Shown: positions 1 through 7,091 of the stretch, piece after piece
Numbering within the stretch: position 1 is the first letter of the stretch
How the letters are laid out: each line of letters begins with the position of its first letter
Assembly: GCA_964496975.1 (NCBI GenBank)
Contig: CAZCBN010000058.1
Location: 1-19,357, forward strand
Direction of reading: 5' to 3'
DNA from: CAZCBN01 sp964496975
GTDB taxonomy: Bacteria; Planctomycetota; Phycisphaerae; Phycisphaerales; UBA1924
DNA length: 19,357 nucleotides
The notes under the pieces: model-generated
What the model saw: the letters and a program-made list of their open reading frames with translations, nothing else
Told to the model about the DNA's origin: nothing
The model's database searches: none
Position numbers and translations under genes: made by a program

Positions 1-31
1 TCGGGGCGATGACCGCGGGGGCCGCCGCGGC

Positions 32-535
32 GTGCCGCTGAGCGACCTGGACCCGGCGCTGACGGAGCTGTCGCGCAAGGTGATCGGCTGCGCGATCGAG
101 GTGCACAAGGAGCTGGGCCCGGGCTACCCGCTCGAGGTGTACCGCAAGAGCCTGGCGATCGAGCTGAAGGCCGAGAGCATCACCTTCAAGGAGAGCCACC
201 ACTTCGAGGTCGAGTTCGACGGCGAGGTGGTGGGCAAGGTGATGACGGACCTGTTCGTGGGCGACCGCTTCTGCGTCAAGCTGATGGCCGAGCACGTGGA
301 GCGGGGCATCGGCACCCAGCCGCGGAGCGAGCTGCGGGCGATCCTGCGAGCGGCGGACCTTGAGCTGGGCCTCATCATCAACTTCGGCGAGCGCCGGCTG
401 AAGGACGGCCTGGTGCGCGTGCTGAACCCCGACAAGCTGCGGGGCGAAGAAGAGGATGAGGAGGAGTACGAGGACGACGACGAGGACGCGGAGATCGAGG
501 ACGGCGCGGAGGTGGACTCGGACGACGAGGCCTGA
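32..535 (+). CDS. GxxExxY-family (PDDEXK_3-like) protein with acidic C-terminal tail
   Basis: A 167-residue reading frame from a GTG at 32. The frame stays open to the window edge, so the true start may lie upstream and the gene may be partial. Residues about 10-136 match the GxxExxY family (Pfam PDDEXK_3): an EVHKELGPGYPLEVYRKSLAIEL segment in three parts (EVHKELGPG, YPLEVY, RKSLAIEL), then a central beta-rich part and the closing INFGERRLKDGLVRVLNP. The eponymous Glu is shifted: the sequence is G-Y-P-L-E-V-Y, with Leu where the family usually has Glu and Glu one place later. Family members are usually about 120-140 residues and of unknown function with a nuclease-like fold. Here an extra 30-residue tail is almost entirely Asp/Glu. 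No partner gene is obvious; the next gene is 90 bp away. The family call is firm and the function is unknown. Confidence 0.8.
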   Translation: MPLSDLDPALTELSRKVIGCAIEVHKELGPGYPLEVYRKSLAIELKAESITFKESHHFEVEFDGEVVGKVMTDLFVGDRFCVKLMAEHVERGIGTQPRSELRAILRAADLELGLIINFGERRLKDGLVRVLNPDKLRGEEEDEEEYEDDDEDAEIEDGAEVDSDDEA

Positions 536-556
536 AGCGGCCGTTGAAGCACGAAC

Positions 557-584
557 GCCCCGTGCGGCGAAGGCCGGCCGGGGC
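557..584 (+). terminator. GC-rich hairpin after the GxxExxY gene
   Basis: GCCCCG (557-562) pairs with CGGGGC (579-584). Inside it CGGC (565-568) pairs with GCCG (573-576) around a GAAG loop, leaving a 2x2 internal loop. It lies 22 bp after the stop codon and before the next ribosome-binding site. No U-tract follows, so a factor-independent terminator role is uncertain. Confidence 0.3.
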
Positions 585-625
585 GATTGGGACTGGGGCG
601 GGGGCAGGTGCGGGGGGAGGTTGTG

Positions 626-1972
626 ATGCCGCGTCGGGTGGTGATCACGGGTCAGGGGTGGGTGACGCCGCTGGGGAGCGACGTCGACTCGGTGTGGACG
701 AAGCTGCTGTCGGGCGCGAACGGCGTGGGGGCGGTGAGCCGGTACGACGCGGGGACGTTCACGACGAACTTCGCGGCGGAGGTCAAGCGGTTCGAGCTGT
801 TTGACTTCATGGACGACGCGAGCACGGCGCACGCGCGGGCGGGGGTGTCCACGCAGTTTGCGCTCGCCGCGGCGGCGCAGGCGTGGGTGCAAGCCGGGCT
901 GGGCGACAAGCGCGGGGCCAACACCAGCGGGACCGACCCCGAGCGCATCGGCGTCTATCTGGGCGCGGGCGAGGGCTCGCTGGACTTTGAAAACTTCGCC
1001 GAGGCGAACATCCGCGGGTGGGACGGGACGAGCCGCTCGGTGAACGCGCCGGCGTGGGCGCGGTCGGGCCTGGCGGGGATGCGGGCCGACCGGGAGATCG
1101 AGCAGGAGCCGCACCTGACGGTGTCGCACCTGGCGACCGCGTTCGGGGCGTACGGGCCCGCGATGAACTGCATGACGGCGTGCGCGGCGAGCACGCAGGC
1201 CACGGGCGAGGCGTTCGAGATCATCCGCCGGGGCGACGCGGACGTGATGCTCTCGGGCGGGGCGCACAGCATGATCCACCCGCTGGGGATGACGGGGTTC
1301 ATCCGCCTGACGGCGATGAGCGCACGCCGCGACGACCCGATGCACGCGAGCCGGCCCTTTGACCAGACGCGCGACGGCTTTGTGATGGGGGAGGGGGCGG
1401 GGATCGTGGTGCTGGAGGAACTGGGCCACGCGCTGCGGCGCGGGGCGAGGCCGCTGGCCGAGGTGGTGGGGTACGGCAGCAGCGCGGACGCGTACCGCAT
1501 CACGGACATCGAGCCCGACGGCAAGGGGGCGCAGAAGGCGATGCTGCGGGCCCTGCACCAGGCAGGCATCGAGCCGACGCGGCCCGACCGGAAGGGCCGG
1601 GCGCCGGTGCAGTACCTGAGCGCGCACGGCACCGGCACACCCGAGAACGACGGCATCGAGACCAAGGCCGTGAAGGCCGTGTTCGGCGAGCAGGCGCCGC
1701 GGGTGTGCTTCAGCAGCGTGAAGAGCATGCTGGGGCACCTGATCCAGGCCGCTGGGGCGGTGGAGCTGATCACGTGCGTGCAGGCGATCCGCACGGGCTT
1801 TGTGCCGCCGACGATCAACCTGCGCACGCCCGACCCCGAGTGCGACCTGGACCACGTGCCGAACGAGGCGCGGGACCTGCGCGGCTCGGGGGGCGTGGAC
1901 GTGTGCCTGTCCAACAGCTTCGGCTTCGGAGGGCAGAACGACGCGGTGTGCGTGCGGAGGTTTGAGGCGTAA
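626..1972 (+). CDS. Beta-ketoacyl-[ACP] synthase (KAS II/FabF-like)
   Basis: A 448-residue condensing enzyme of the thiolase fold, expected to join malonyl-ACP to an acyl-ACP in cytosolic fatty acid or polyketide-type chain extension. The start is ATG 626, because GGGGGGAGG lies 5 nt upstream and the protein then begins with the family's typical VVITGQGWVTPLG. An in-frame upstream start at 587 is less likely. The catalytic triad is visible: Cys186 in TACAAS, His334 in SAHGTGTPEND and His371 in KSMLGHLIQAAGA, with the conserved Lys366. The C-terminus has the expected SNSFGFGGQN. It is longer than usual FabF (about 410 residues), with extra sequence around residues 130-165 before the catalytic Cys. 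No acyl carrier protein or reductase gene is adjacent, so a specialised pathway cannot be excluded. The family is certain; assignment as the main housekeeping FabF is not. Confidence 0.92.
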   Translation: MPRRVVITGQGWVTPLGSDVDSVWTKLLSGANGVGAVSRYDAGTFTTNFAAEVKRFELFDFMDDASTAHARAGVSTQFALAAAAQAWVQAGLGDKRGANTSGTDPERIGVYLGAGEGSLDFENFAEANIRGWDGTSRSVNAPAWARSGLAGMRADREIEQEPHLTVSHLATAFGAYGPAMNCMTACAASTQATGEAFEIIRRGDADVMLSGGAHSMIHPLGMTGFIRLTAMSARRDDPMHASRPFDQTRDGFVMGEGAGIVVLEELGHALRRGARPLAEVVGYGSSADAYRITDIEPDGKGAQKAMLRALHQAGIEPTRPDRKGRAPVQYLSAHGTGTPENDGIETKAVKAVFGEQAPRVCFSSVKSMLGHLIQAAGAVELITCVQAIRTGFVPPTINLRTPDPECDLDHVPNEARDLRGSGGVDVCLSNSFGFGGQNDAVCVRRFEA

Positions 1973-1984
1973 GGGGGGGGAGAG

Positions 1985-2040
1985 GGCCATCGGCCATCGG
2001 GGATCGGGGATCGGCCATTGGGGATCGGCCATCGGCCGTG
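1985..2040. repeat. Heptanucleotide tandem repeat (8 x 7 bp)
   Basis: Eight consecutive 7-bp units of two main types: A = GGCCATC and B = GGGGATC. The order is A, A, B, B, A variant (GGCCATT), B, A, degenerate A (GGCCGTG). The array starts 13 bp after the condensing-enzyme stop codon and ends before the next gene. It is non-coding and looks like a variable-number tandem repeat. Confidence 0.85.
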
Positions 2041-2092
2041 AGGGGTTGTTGGGGTGGGGCGGGCGAGGCCGCAGCGGCGAGGGGGTTTCGGC

Positions 2093-2887
2093 GTGGACGC
2101 TTCGGACCGGCGAGCGGCAGACGGTGGGCCAGCCGCGGCGCCCGCACGCCGTGGGCGGCCGGCACGGGGCGGGCGCGAGGCGCGGGGCGGGCGCGGGGGG
2201 TTGGTCGGCGCGGCGAGCGTCTTTGTGCGCGCGGTGCAGGCGGTGGTGGTGCTGTCGCTGCTGGTGGTCGCGCTCGCGGGGGCGGTGGAGCTGGGCCGGA
2301 CGCGCGTCGAGAAAGAGATCTACCGCCAGCGGCTTGTGGACCTGACCAACGAGTACGCGGCGCTCGTCGACCAGTACAACGAAGCGGTGCGCCGCACGGC
2401 GGTGACGGAGCTGGTCGTGGAGGACGGCGCGCTGTCCGTCTCCGTGCGCACGGCGGCGGGCGAACTGAAGCGTGTGGCGACGCCCGCGGACCCGAGCCGC
2501 GAGGTGTACGTGGACTTTGCGCTTGTGAAGGGGCGGGTGTGGATCCGCCGCGTGTTTGACGAGAACACGCCGCCGTCGCGGGCGACGTTGGTCGACCCGG
2601 GCCTCGCGGAGATTGATTGGAACGAGCCGGGGGCGAGCCACGGGCAGGCGGTGTACCGGTCGCTGGGCGAGGGGCGGTGGGTGGTGAGCGTGAGCGGGAG
2701 CGGGGCGCTGGAGCTGACGAAGGCGCCGTCGGACAGCCCGGTGACGCTGGCGCCGCCGCCCGAGGTGCGCGGCTTCGCGGAGATGGAACAGGCCGCGCGG
2801 GACGAGGCGCGGAAGGTGGGCTGGCTGGAGGTTTTGCGGCGGGCGGTGTTTGGGGGGGAGGGGTCCGGGACGGCGGCGGGCGATTGA
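2093..2887 (+). CDS. Hypothetical single-pass membrane protein with coiled coil
   Basis: I do not recognise a family. The protein is 264 residues from GTG 2093, which has a GAGGGGG motif upstream; GTG 2054 in the same frame is an alternative 13 codons earlier, and later GTG/TTG starts are possible. The first 45 residues are Arg/Gly/Ala-rich and low complexity. They are followed by one transmembrane segment at about 47-66 (VQAVVVLSLLVVALAGAVEL), then a probable coiled coil at about 71-100 and an extracytoplasmic mixed alpha/beta domain. This resembles a type II membrane-anchored protein with short periplasmic helices, as in small divisome or envelope-associated proteins, but no specific homology supports that. 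The region from residue 45 onward has convincing protein character. It is co-directional with and upstream of glyQS, separated by 105 bp. Confidence 0.7.
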   Translation: MDASDRRAADGGPAAAPARRGRPARGGREARGGRGGLVGAASVFVRAVQAVVVLSLLVVALAGAVELGRTRVEKEIYRQRLVDLTNEYAALVDQYNEAVRRTAVTELVVEDGALSVSVRTAAGELKRVATPADPSREVYVDFALVKGRVWIRRVFDENTPPSRATLVDPGLAEIDWNEPGASHGQAVYRSLGEGRWVVSVSGSGALELTKAPSDSPVTLAPPPEVRGFAEMEQAARDEARKVGWLEVLRRAVFGGEGSGTAAGD

Positions 2888-2907
2888 TCGCGATGTTTCG
2901 TGGAAGC

Positions 2908-2935
2908 GCGGACGCCGCCGTACCATCGCGTCCGC
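2908..2935 (+). other. Perfect 8-bp hairpin upstream of glyQS
   Basis: GCGGACGC (2908-2915) is exactly complementary to GCGTCCGC (2928-2935), with a 12-nt loop. It lies between the preceding stop codon and the glyQS start, so it could end upstream transcription or sit in the glyQS leader. There is no U-tract, and I see no T-box features. Confidence 0.4.
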
Positions 2936-2992
2936 ACGCGGCCGGGCGAAGGCCAATCGCCTGGGCCGCGGGCGAACCCATGGGGATGCGCG

Positions 2993-4588
2993 ATGGCTGA
3001 CGAGCATGCGAAGACGGGAGCCTCGCCCAAGTCGATGGACGACCTGATGTCGCTGTGCAAGCGGCGGGGGTTCATCTACCAGGCGAGCGAGATCTACGGC
3101 GGCATCAACGGGTTCTGGGACTACGGCCCGCTGGGCGCGCAGCTCAAGAAGAACCTGCGCGACGCGTGGTGGGAAGACGTGGTGATGACCGGCTGCCGGG
3201 GGCAGCGCGGGCCGGACGGGGAGTTCGTCCGGATCGTGCCGGTGGACACGCGCATCATCCAGAACCCCAAGGTGTGGGAGGCGAGCGGGCACGTCGCGGG
3301 GTTCAACGACCCGATGGTGGACTGTCGCGAGACCAAGATGCGGTACCGCGCCGACCACGTGAAGGCGCTCGGCGAGAAGGGGGACCAATCGGGGCTCATC
3401 TTCGCGTTCGTGGACGGGGACGAGAAGTCGTACGCGTCGGCGCGGAAGAAGCTCGACAAGTACAAGAAGCGCACCCTTGCGGACGCCGAGGTCGACACCT
3501 GCGCGCTCACGGCGCTCTCTCCCGCGGAGTTGCAGATCACGGTGGGCCCGGACGCGAAAGACCCCGGCTCGCTCACCGAGCCGCGGTCGTTCAACCTGAT
3601 GTTCGACACCATCCCCGGCGCGATCCGCGACGAGGCGAACAAGGCGTATCTCCGCCCAGAGACGGCGCAGGGCATCTTCATCAACTTCAAGAACGTCGTC
3701 GACACGACGCGCGTGCAGGTGCCCTTCGGCATCGCGCAGGCCGGGCCGGCCTTCCGCAACGAGGTCACGCCCCGCAACTTCACCTTCCGAAGCCGCGAGT
3801 TTGAGCAGATGGAGATCGAGTTCTTCTGCCACCCCGACGACGCCAAGGCGTGGTACACCTTCTGGCGCGACTGGCGCATGGCGTGGTGGCAGCAGCACGG
3901 CCTCGCGGGCGAGAACCTCATCCTCCGCGAGCACGACCGCGACGAGCTGGCCCACTACGCCAAGGACGGCGCCGGCACCAGCGACGTCGAGTACCGCTTC
4001 CCCTTCACCTTCCCCGGCTACGGCGAACTGGAGGGCATCGCCCACCGCACCGACTTTGACCTCCGCCAGCACCAGCTGCACAGCGGCGTGAAACTCGACT
4101 ACTTCGATACCACCCGAGGCGAGCCGCTGCCCAACGGCCAGCCCAAGGGCGAGCGATACCTGCCGCACGTCATCGAGCCCTCCGCGGGGCTCGACCGCGG
4201 CGTGCTCGCCGTGCTGTGCGAGGCCTTCACGCCCGACCCCGAGCGGGCCAGCGGCGTGGTGATGAAGTTCCACCCGCGCCTCGCGCCCATCAAGGCGGCC
4301 GTCTTCCCCCTCGTGAAGAAAGACGGCATGCCCGAGAAGGCGACGGAGCTGTACCAGGCCCTCGTCGCGCGGTTCGCCCGCTACGGCTTCATCGAGTTTG
4401 ACGAGAAGCAGAGCATCGGCAAGCGCTACGCCCGCATGGACGAGGCCGGCTGCCCCTACTGCTTCACGATCGACGGGGACACGCTGACCGACGGCACCGT
4501 CACCGTGCGCGACCGCGACACCGCGGGCCAGACGCGCATGCCCATGGCCGACGTGCCCGCGTTCCTCGCCCAAAAGCTCGGCCTCTGA
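2993..4588 (+). CDS. glyQS: Glycine--tRNA ligase, single-chain (alpha2) type
   Basis: A 531-residue class II aminoacyl-tRNA synthetase that charges tRNA-Gly with glycine in the cytosol. ATG 2993 is chosen because the family N-terminus (SMDDLMSLCKRRGFIYQASEIYGG in two parts) follows directly. Extending to the in-frame ATG at 2900 would add 31 residues of unlikely sequence across a hairpin. Visible signatures are GFWDYGPLG near residue 41, LRPETAQGIF at about 220-229, motif 2 with FRNE and the Arg-rich loop at about 254-278, motif 3 with PSAGLDRG at about 396-403, and a C-terminal anticodon-binding domain at about 429-524 (DEAGCPYCFTID). This is the homodimeric form shared with archaea, eukaryotes and some bacteria, not the alpha2beta2 GlyQ/GlyS form. 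The ribosome-binding site is weak. It converges with the next gene, 36 bp away. Confidence 0.97.
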   Translation: MADEHAKTGASPKSMDDLMSLCKRRGFIYQASEIYGGINGFWDYGPLGAQLKKNLRDAWWEDVVMTGCRGQRGPDGEFVRIVPVDTRIIQNPKVWEASGHVAGFNDPMVDCRETKMRYRADHVKALGEKGDQSGLIFAFVDGDEKSYASARKKLDKYKKRTLADAEVDTCALTALSPAELQITVGPDAKDPGSLTEPRSFNLMFDTIPGAIRDEANKAYLRPETAQGIFINFKNVVDTTRVQVPFGIAQAGPAFRNEVTPRNFTFRSREFEQMEIEFFCHPDDAKAWYTFWRDWRMAWWQQHGLAGENLILREHDRDELAHYAKDGAGTSDVEYRFPFTFPGYGELEGIAHRTDFDLRQHQLHSGVKLDYFDTTRGEPLPNGQPKGERYLPHVIEPSAGLDRGVLAVLCEAFTPDPERASGVVMKFHPRLAPIKAAVFPLVKKDGMPEKATELYQALVARFARYGFIEFDEKQSIGKRYARMDEAGCPYCFTIDGDTLTDGTVTVRDRDTAGQTRMPMADVPAFLAQKLGL

Positions 4589-4624
4589 CCCGCGGCCGGG
4601 GACACGCACTTCTTTACGGAGCCG

Positions 4625-5788
4625 CTAGGCGGCAGCTCGCGTGCCGTCCTGTGCGGCGACCGGCGGCGCGTCGGGCGCGATGTCGTCCGGCTCCTGCCCG
4701 TCGCACCGGTGCCGCGCGAGCAGGTAGAGCGCCGCCCCGCCGCACCACGCGATGCTGAGCGTGTAGCCGACGACGAGGTAGCCCAGGAGTGACTCCCACG
4801 ACGCGGCCAGGCGGCTGGACGTGGCCGTCGCCTCCACCACGCTCGCGCCGAGCCAGCGGGCCAGCGTGACGGCCAGGCCCGCGAGCCACGCCGCGAGCGT
4901 GCCCGCGACGAGCCCGAGCGCCAGCAACCCCAGCACGCCCGCCGCGTGCCGAAGAGGCTTCGCGACGACGTACGCCAGGCTCCGCTGCGCGACGTCAAAG
5001 GGGTCGTCGCGCTCGCACGCGGCCGCGGCCGGGGCGATGACCGCGGCCAGCGGCCACGCCGAAAGCCCGAGCGCCGCCAGCCCGGCGAGCGCCAGCGTCA
5101 GGCCGTGCGCCGCCGCCGCGACGAACGCGGCCGTGGGCACGAGCGGGCCCGGGCCCTCGCCCCCGGACCCCGGCCCGACGACGAAGGCGAGCGCCACGCC
5201 CGCGCCGGCGAGCAGCGCCAGCGGCACCAGCACAAGCCCCGCCGCGAGCAGCAGCCCCACCCACGCCGCCACGGCGGAACGCAGCGCGGGCCCGGCCCGC
5301 ACCGCCGCGGGCCTGGGCAGCCCCGCAAACTCCAGCGCCGCCGAACGGGCGACGATCGAGCCGCCGACGGACCAGATGAGCGTGGTCGCCGCGGCGAGCA
5401 GGGCGGCGGTGACCGGCGCCCCCAGGGCAAGCGTGACCGCGGCCTGCATCGCAAGCCGCGCCGCATCGGCCAGCGCCGCGGGGGAGAACGTGCCCAGCGC
5501 CGCCCGGCCCGCGGCCTCGGCCGACTGCGCCATCGCGCCCGCCGACTGCCAGGCCTGGTCGGGCGCGGGGCCGAGCGCCGCGAACGTCAACGCCGCGTTC
5601 ACCGCGACGGCGGCCAGCGTGCCGGCCGCCAGGCGGCTGGGCCGCAGCGCCATCGCCGGCACGCGCAGCAGCATGGGCCAGCGGAGCGAGCCGAGCAGCT
5701 CGTCGGCCGAGGGGCCCACGCGTCGCACGGCGGCGTCGCGCCCAATCTCTGGCAAGGCCCCGCGTCGATCGTCGCCCTGTGCGGTCAT
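4625..5788 (-). CDS. Polytopic membrane protein, hypothetical
   Basis: A 387-residue protein from an ATG at 5788, with AGGA about 9 nt upstream. An open frame extends beyond this start, but that upstream sequence crosses the repeat and the divergent gene and has no protein character. About six hydrophobic segments are visible, at roughly 51-72, 115-142, 172-204, 220-256, 281-311 and 332-358, all very rich in Ala, Leu, Gly and Val. Between the fourth and fifth is a polar loop, ACERDDPFDVAQRSLAYVVAKP. A loop of this form, with an Asp-Pro-Phe-Asp and a Tyr-containing helix, is one I associate with planctomycete membrane proteins loosely related to the YIP1-like group, but I cannot confirm that. 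The ends are hydrophilic. It is divergent from the next membrane protein across a 142-bp gap containing a palindromic repeat. Function unknown. Confidence 0.8.
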   Translation of the reverse strand: MTAQGDDRRGALPEIGRDAAVRRVGPSADELLGSLRWPMLLRVPAMALRPSRLAAGTLAAVAVNAALTFAALGPAPDQAWQSAGAMAQSAEAAGRAALGTFSPAALADAARLAMQAAVTLALGAPVTAALLAAATTLIWSVGGSIVARSAALEFAGLPRPAAVRAGPALRSAVAAWVGLLLAAGLVLVPLALLAGAGVALAFVVGPGSGGEGPGPLVPTAAFVAAAAHGLTLALAGLAALGLSAWPLAAVIAPAAAACERDDPFDVAQRSLAYVVAKPLRHAAGVLGLLALGLVAGTLAAWLAGLAVTLARWLGASVVEATATSSRLAASWESLLGYLVVGYTLSIAWCGGAALYLLARHRCDGQEPDDIAPDAPPVAAQDGTRAAA

Positions 5789-5832
5789 GCCCGATCCTAA
5801 AGCGGCCCGGGGCGCGGCGGCGAGGCGTGCCC

Positions 5833-5912
5833 GCCGGCCCCCGCGGGGCCGGCAGTTGCCCCGCGGGGCTGTCAGTTGCCCCGCGGGGCTGGCATTTGCC
5901 CCCCGGGGCTGG
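5833..5912. repeat. 20-bp palindromic tandem repeat between divergent membrane genes
   Basis: From 5841 the sequence repeats with an exact 20-bp period: CCGCGGGGCCGGCAGTTGCC, CCGCGGGGCTGTCAGTTGCC, CCGCGGGGCTGGCATTTGCC, then a partial fourth unit to 5912. The unit junctions form the 12-bp palindrome GCCCCGCGGGGC at 5858-5869 and 5878-5889, and an imperfect copy at 5898-5909. The first unit is part of a stronger hairpin, a perfect 9-bp stem GCCGGCCCC/GGGGCCGGC at 5833-5853 with a CGC loop. The 20-bp spacing is close to two helical turns. It lies in the shared upstream region of the genes at 4625-5788 and 5931-6794. Confidence 0.9.
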
Positions 5913-5930
5913 GGCGGCGATGATGCGGGC

Positions 5931-6794
5931 ATGCTGAACGCCGTCCTGCGGTACGCCGTGCCCATCATCGCCCTCTTTGTGCTGGGCCCCATGGCGGCGT
6001 CGCGGGTCGCGGCCCTGCGCACCTTTGCCACGGGTGAGGAGACGACGCTGCTCTCCGCCGGGCTGCTTCCGGGGCTGCTCGCGCTTGTCGCAGTGGCGGG
6101 GCTCGCCCTGCTCGCCGGGCTGATCGGCTCCACGCTGCTCGGGCGCGACGCCGGGCTCGGCGCCGCGGGCCTCGTGGCCGCGTGGTCGGCGATGCGCACG
6201 GGCGACATGGCCCTCATCCACTTGCAGGCGGGGGGCGCGGGCCTCGCGTTTTCCTCGGCCTTTGAGGGGGCGCTGCTCGCGGCGGTGGGCGTCGCTGTCG
6301 TCCGGGCCGTGGAGCGCACCGCCCGGGACCGCGGCGAGGCCCCGGGCCTCTCGGAGCGGTCGCTGCGGCAGGACCTCGCGCAGCCGGCGGCGCTGCTGCT
6401 GCCGCTCGCCCTGGGCGTTGTGGTCACGCTCGCGGCGAGCTTCCTCGTCGCGCGGTCGGGCCTGCGAGGGCAGGGCCTGATGTCGGGCGTGCTCGCGGGC
6501 ATCGCGGGCGGGGCCGCGGCCCACCTCGGCGGGTGGTTCTTCGGAAAGCCCGTGGGCGTGCGCACGTCGGCGCTCGCCGTGCTCGCGGCGGCGCCGCTCG
6601 CGCCGCTCGTCGCGCTGGTGGTGCCGGGCGCGGGCGAGCTGGCCTCCGCCGCGCGCACGGGCACGCTCACCGGGCCGGGCCTGCTGCAGCCGCTGGATCT
6701 GCTCGCCGGCGGGCTGATCGGGGGCCCGATGGGCTGGCGCTGGGCGGCGAGCACGATGCACTCCGCCGCGGCCGCCGCGCCGCAGCGGGCGTAG
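5931..6794 (+). CDS. Polytopic membrane protein, hypothetical
   Basis: A 287-residue protein starting at ATG 5931. The ATGs at 5920 and 5923 are in another frame. There is no clear Shine-Dalgarno sequence, which makes the start less certain than usual. Six or seven hydrophobic segments are visible, at about 7-25, 41-69, 107-126, 152-174, 183-202, 211-233 and 254-270. A charged cytoplasmic-type loop (VERTARDRGEAPGLSERSLR) lies between the third and fourth, and a FGKPVGVR loop follows the fifth. I do not recognise a family. The divergent arrangement with the other membrane protein suggests shared control or a related job, which is inference only. The hydrophobic periodicity makes it a real gene rather than a chance frame. 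Confidence 0.78.
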   Translation: MLNAVLRYAVPIIALFVLGPMAASRVAALRTFATGEETTLLSAGLLPGLLALVAVAGLALLAGLIGSTLLGRDAGLGAAGLVAAWSAMRTGDMALIHLQAGGAGLAFSSAFEGALLAAVGVAVVRAVERTARDRGEAPGLSERSLRQDLAQPAALLLPLALGVVVTLAASFLVARSGLRGQGLMSGVLAGIAGGAAAHLGGWFFGKPVGVRTSALAVLAAAPLAPLVALVVPGAGELASAARTGTLTGPGLLQPLDLLAGGLIGGPMGWRWAASTMHSAAAAAPQRA

Positions 6795-6886
6795 CACGCC
6801 GCCGAAAGCCGTTTCACGCGACCCCCGCGGCCGCCCTCCGCCGACCGGTCATCCGACGGCCCGCCCCTACCATCTCGCCCCAGACC

Positions 6887-6909
6887 TTGGGGGAGACCGA
6901 ACCCCCCAA
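6887..6909. other. Hairpin in the 297-bp gap before folE2
   Basis: TTGGGGG (6887-6893) pairs with CCCCCAA (6903-6909) around a 9-nt loop, 92 bp after the upstream stop. No U-tract follows. Apart from this and G-rich runs, I see no gene, repeat or recognisable riboswitch in 6795-7091; the promoter of folE2 is presumably here but no clear -35/-10 pair stands out. Confidence 0.3.
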
Positions 6910-7091
6910 TCCCCCGGCGGGCGGGCGTCCAACCTGCGCGGGAACAGTCGGCGGCCGGCGGGGGTTCCCTCGGTCTTGGGCGGACCCGGACGGAGGGAGG
7001 CCAGGGGGGGTCGGGCGATTTTGGGGCGAATCCGCACCGGGGAGGGAGTCGATTTCGGAGGAAGGCCCGGGGAAGCGCCGGGGGTGGGCGC

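Noticed and set aside
124..648. 174-residue minus-strand frame rich in Ser
   Set aside because: It is antisense to the GxxExxY gene; the Ser run is the mirror of its acidic tail.
955..1914. 319-residue minus-strand frame
   Set aside because: Antisense shadow of the condensing enzyme, whose catalytic motifs are all in the plus frame.
1983..2042. CRISPR-like array
   Set aside because: Units are 7 bp with no spacers; a simple tandem repeat.
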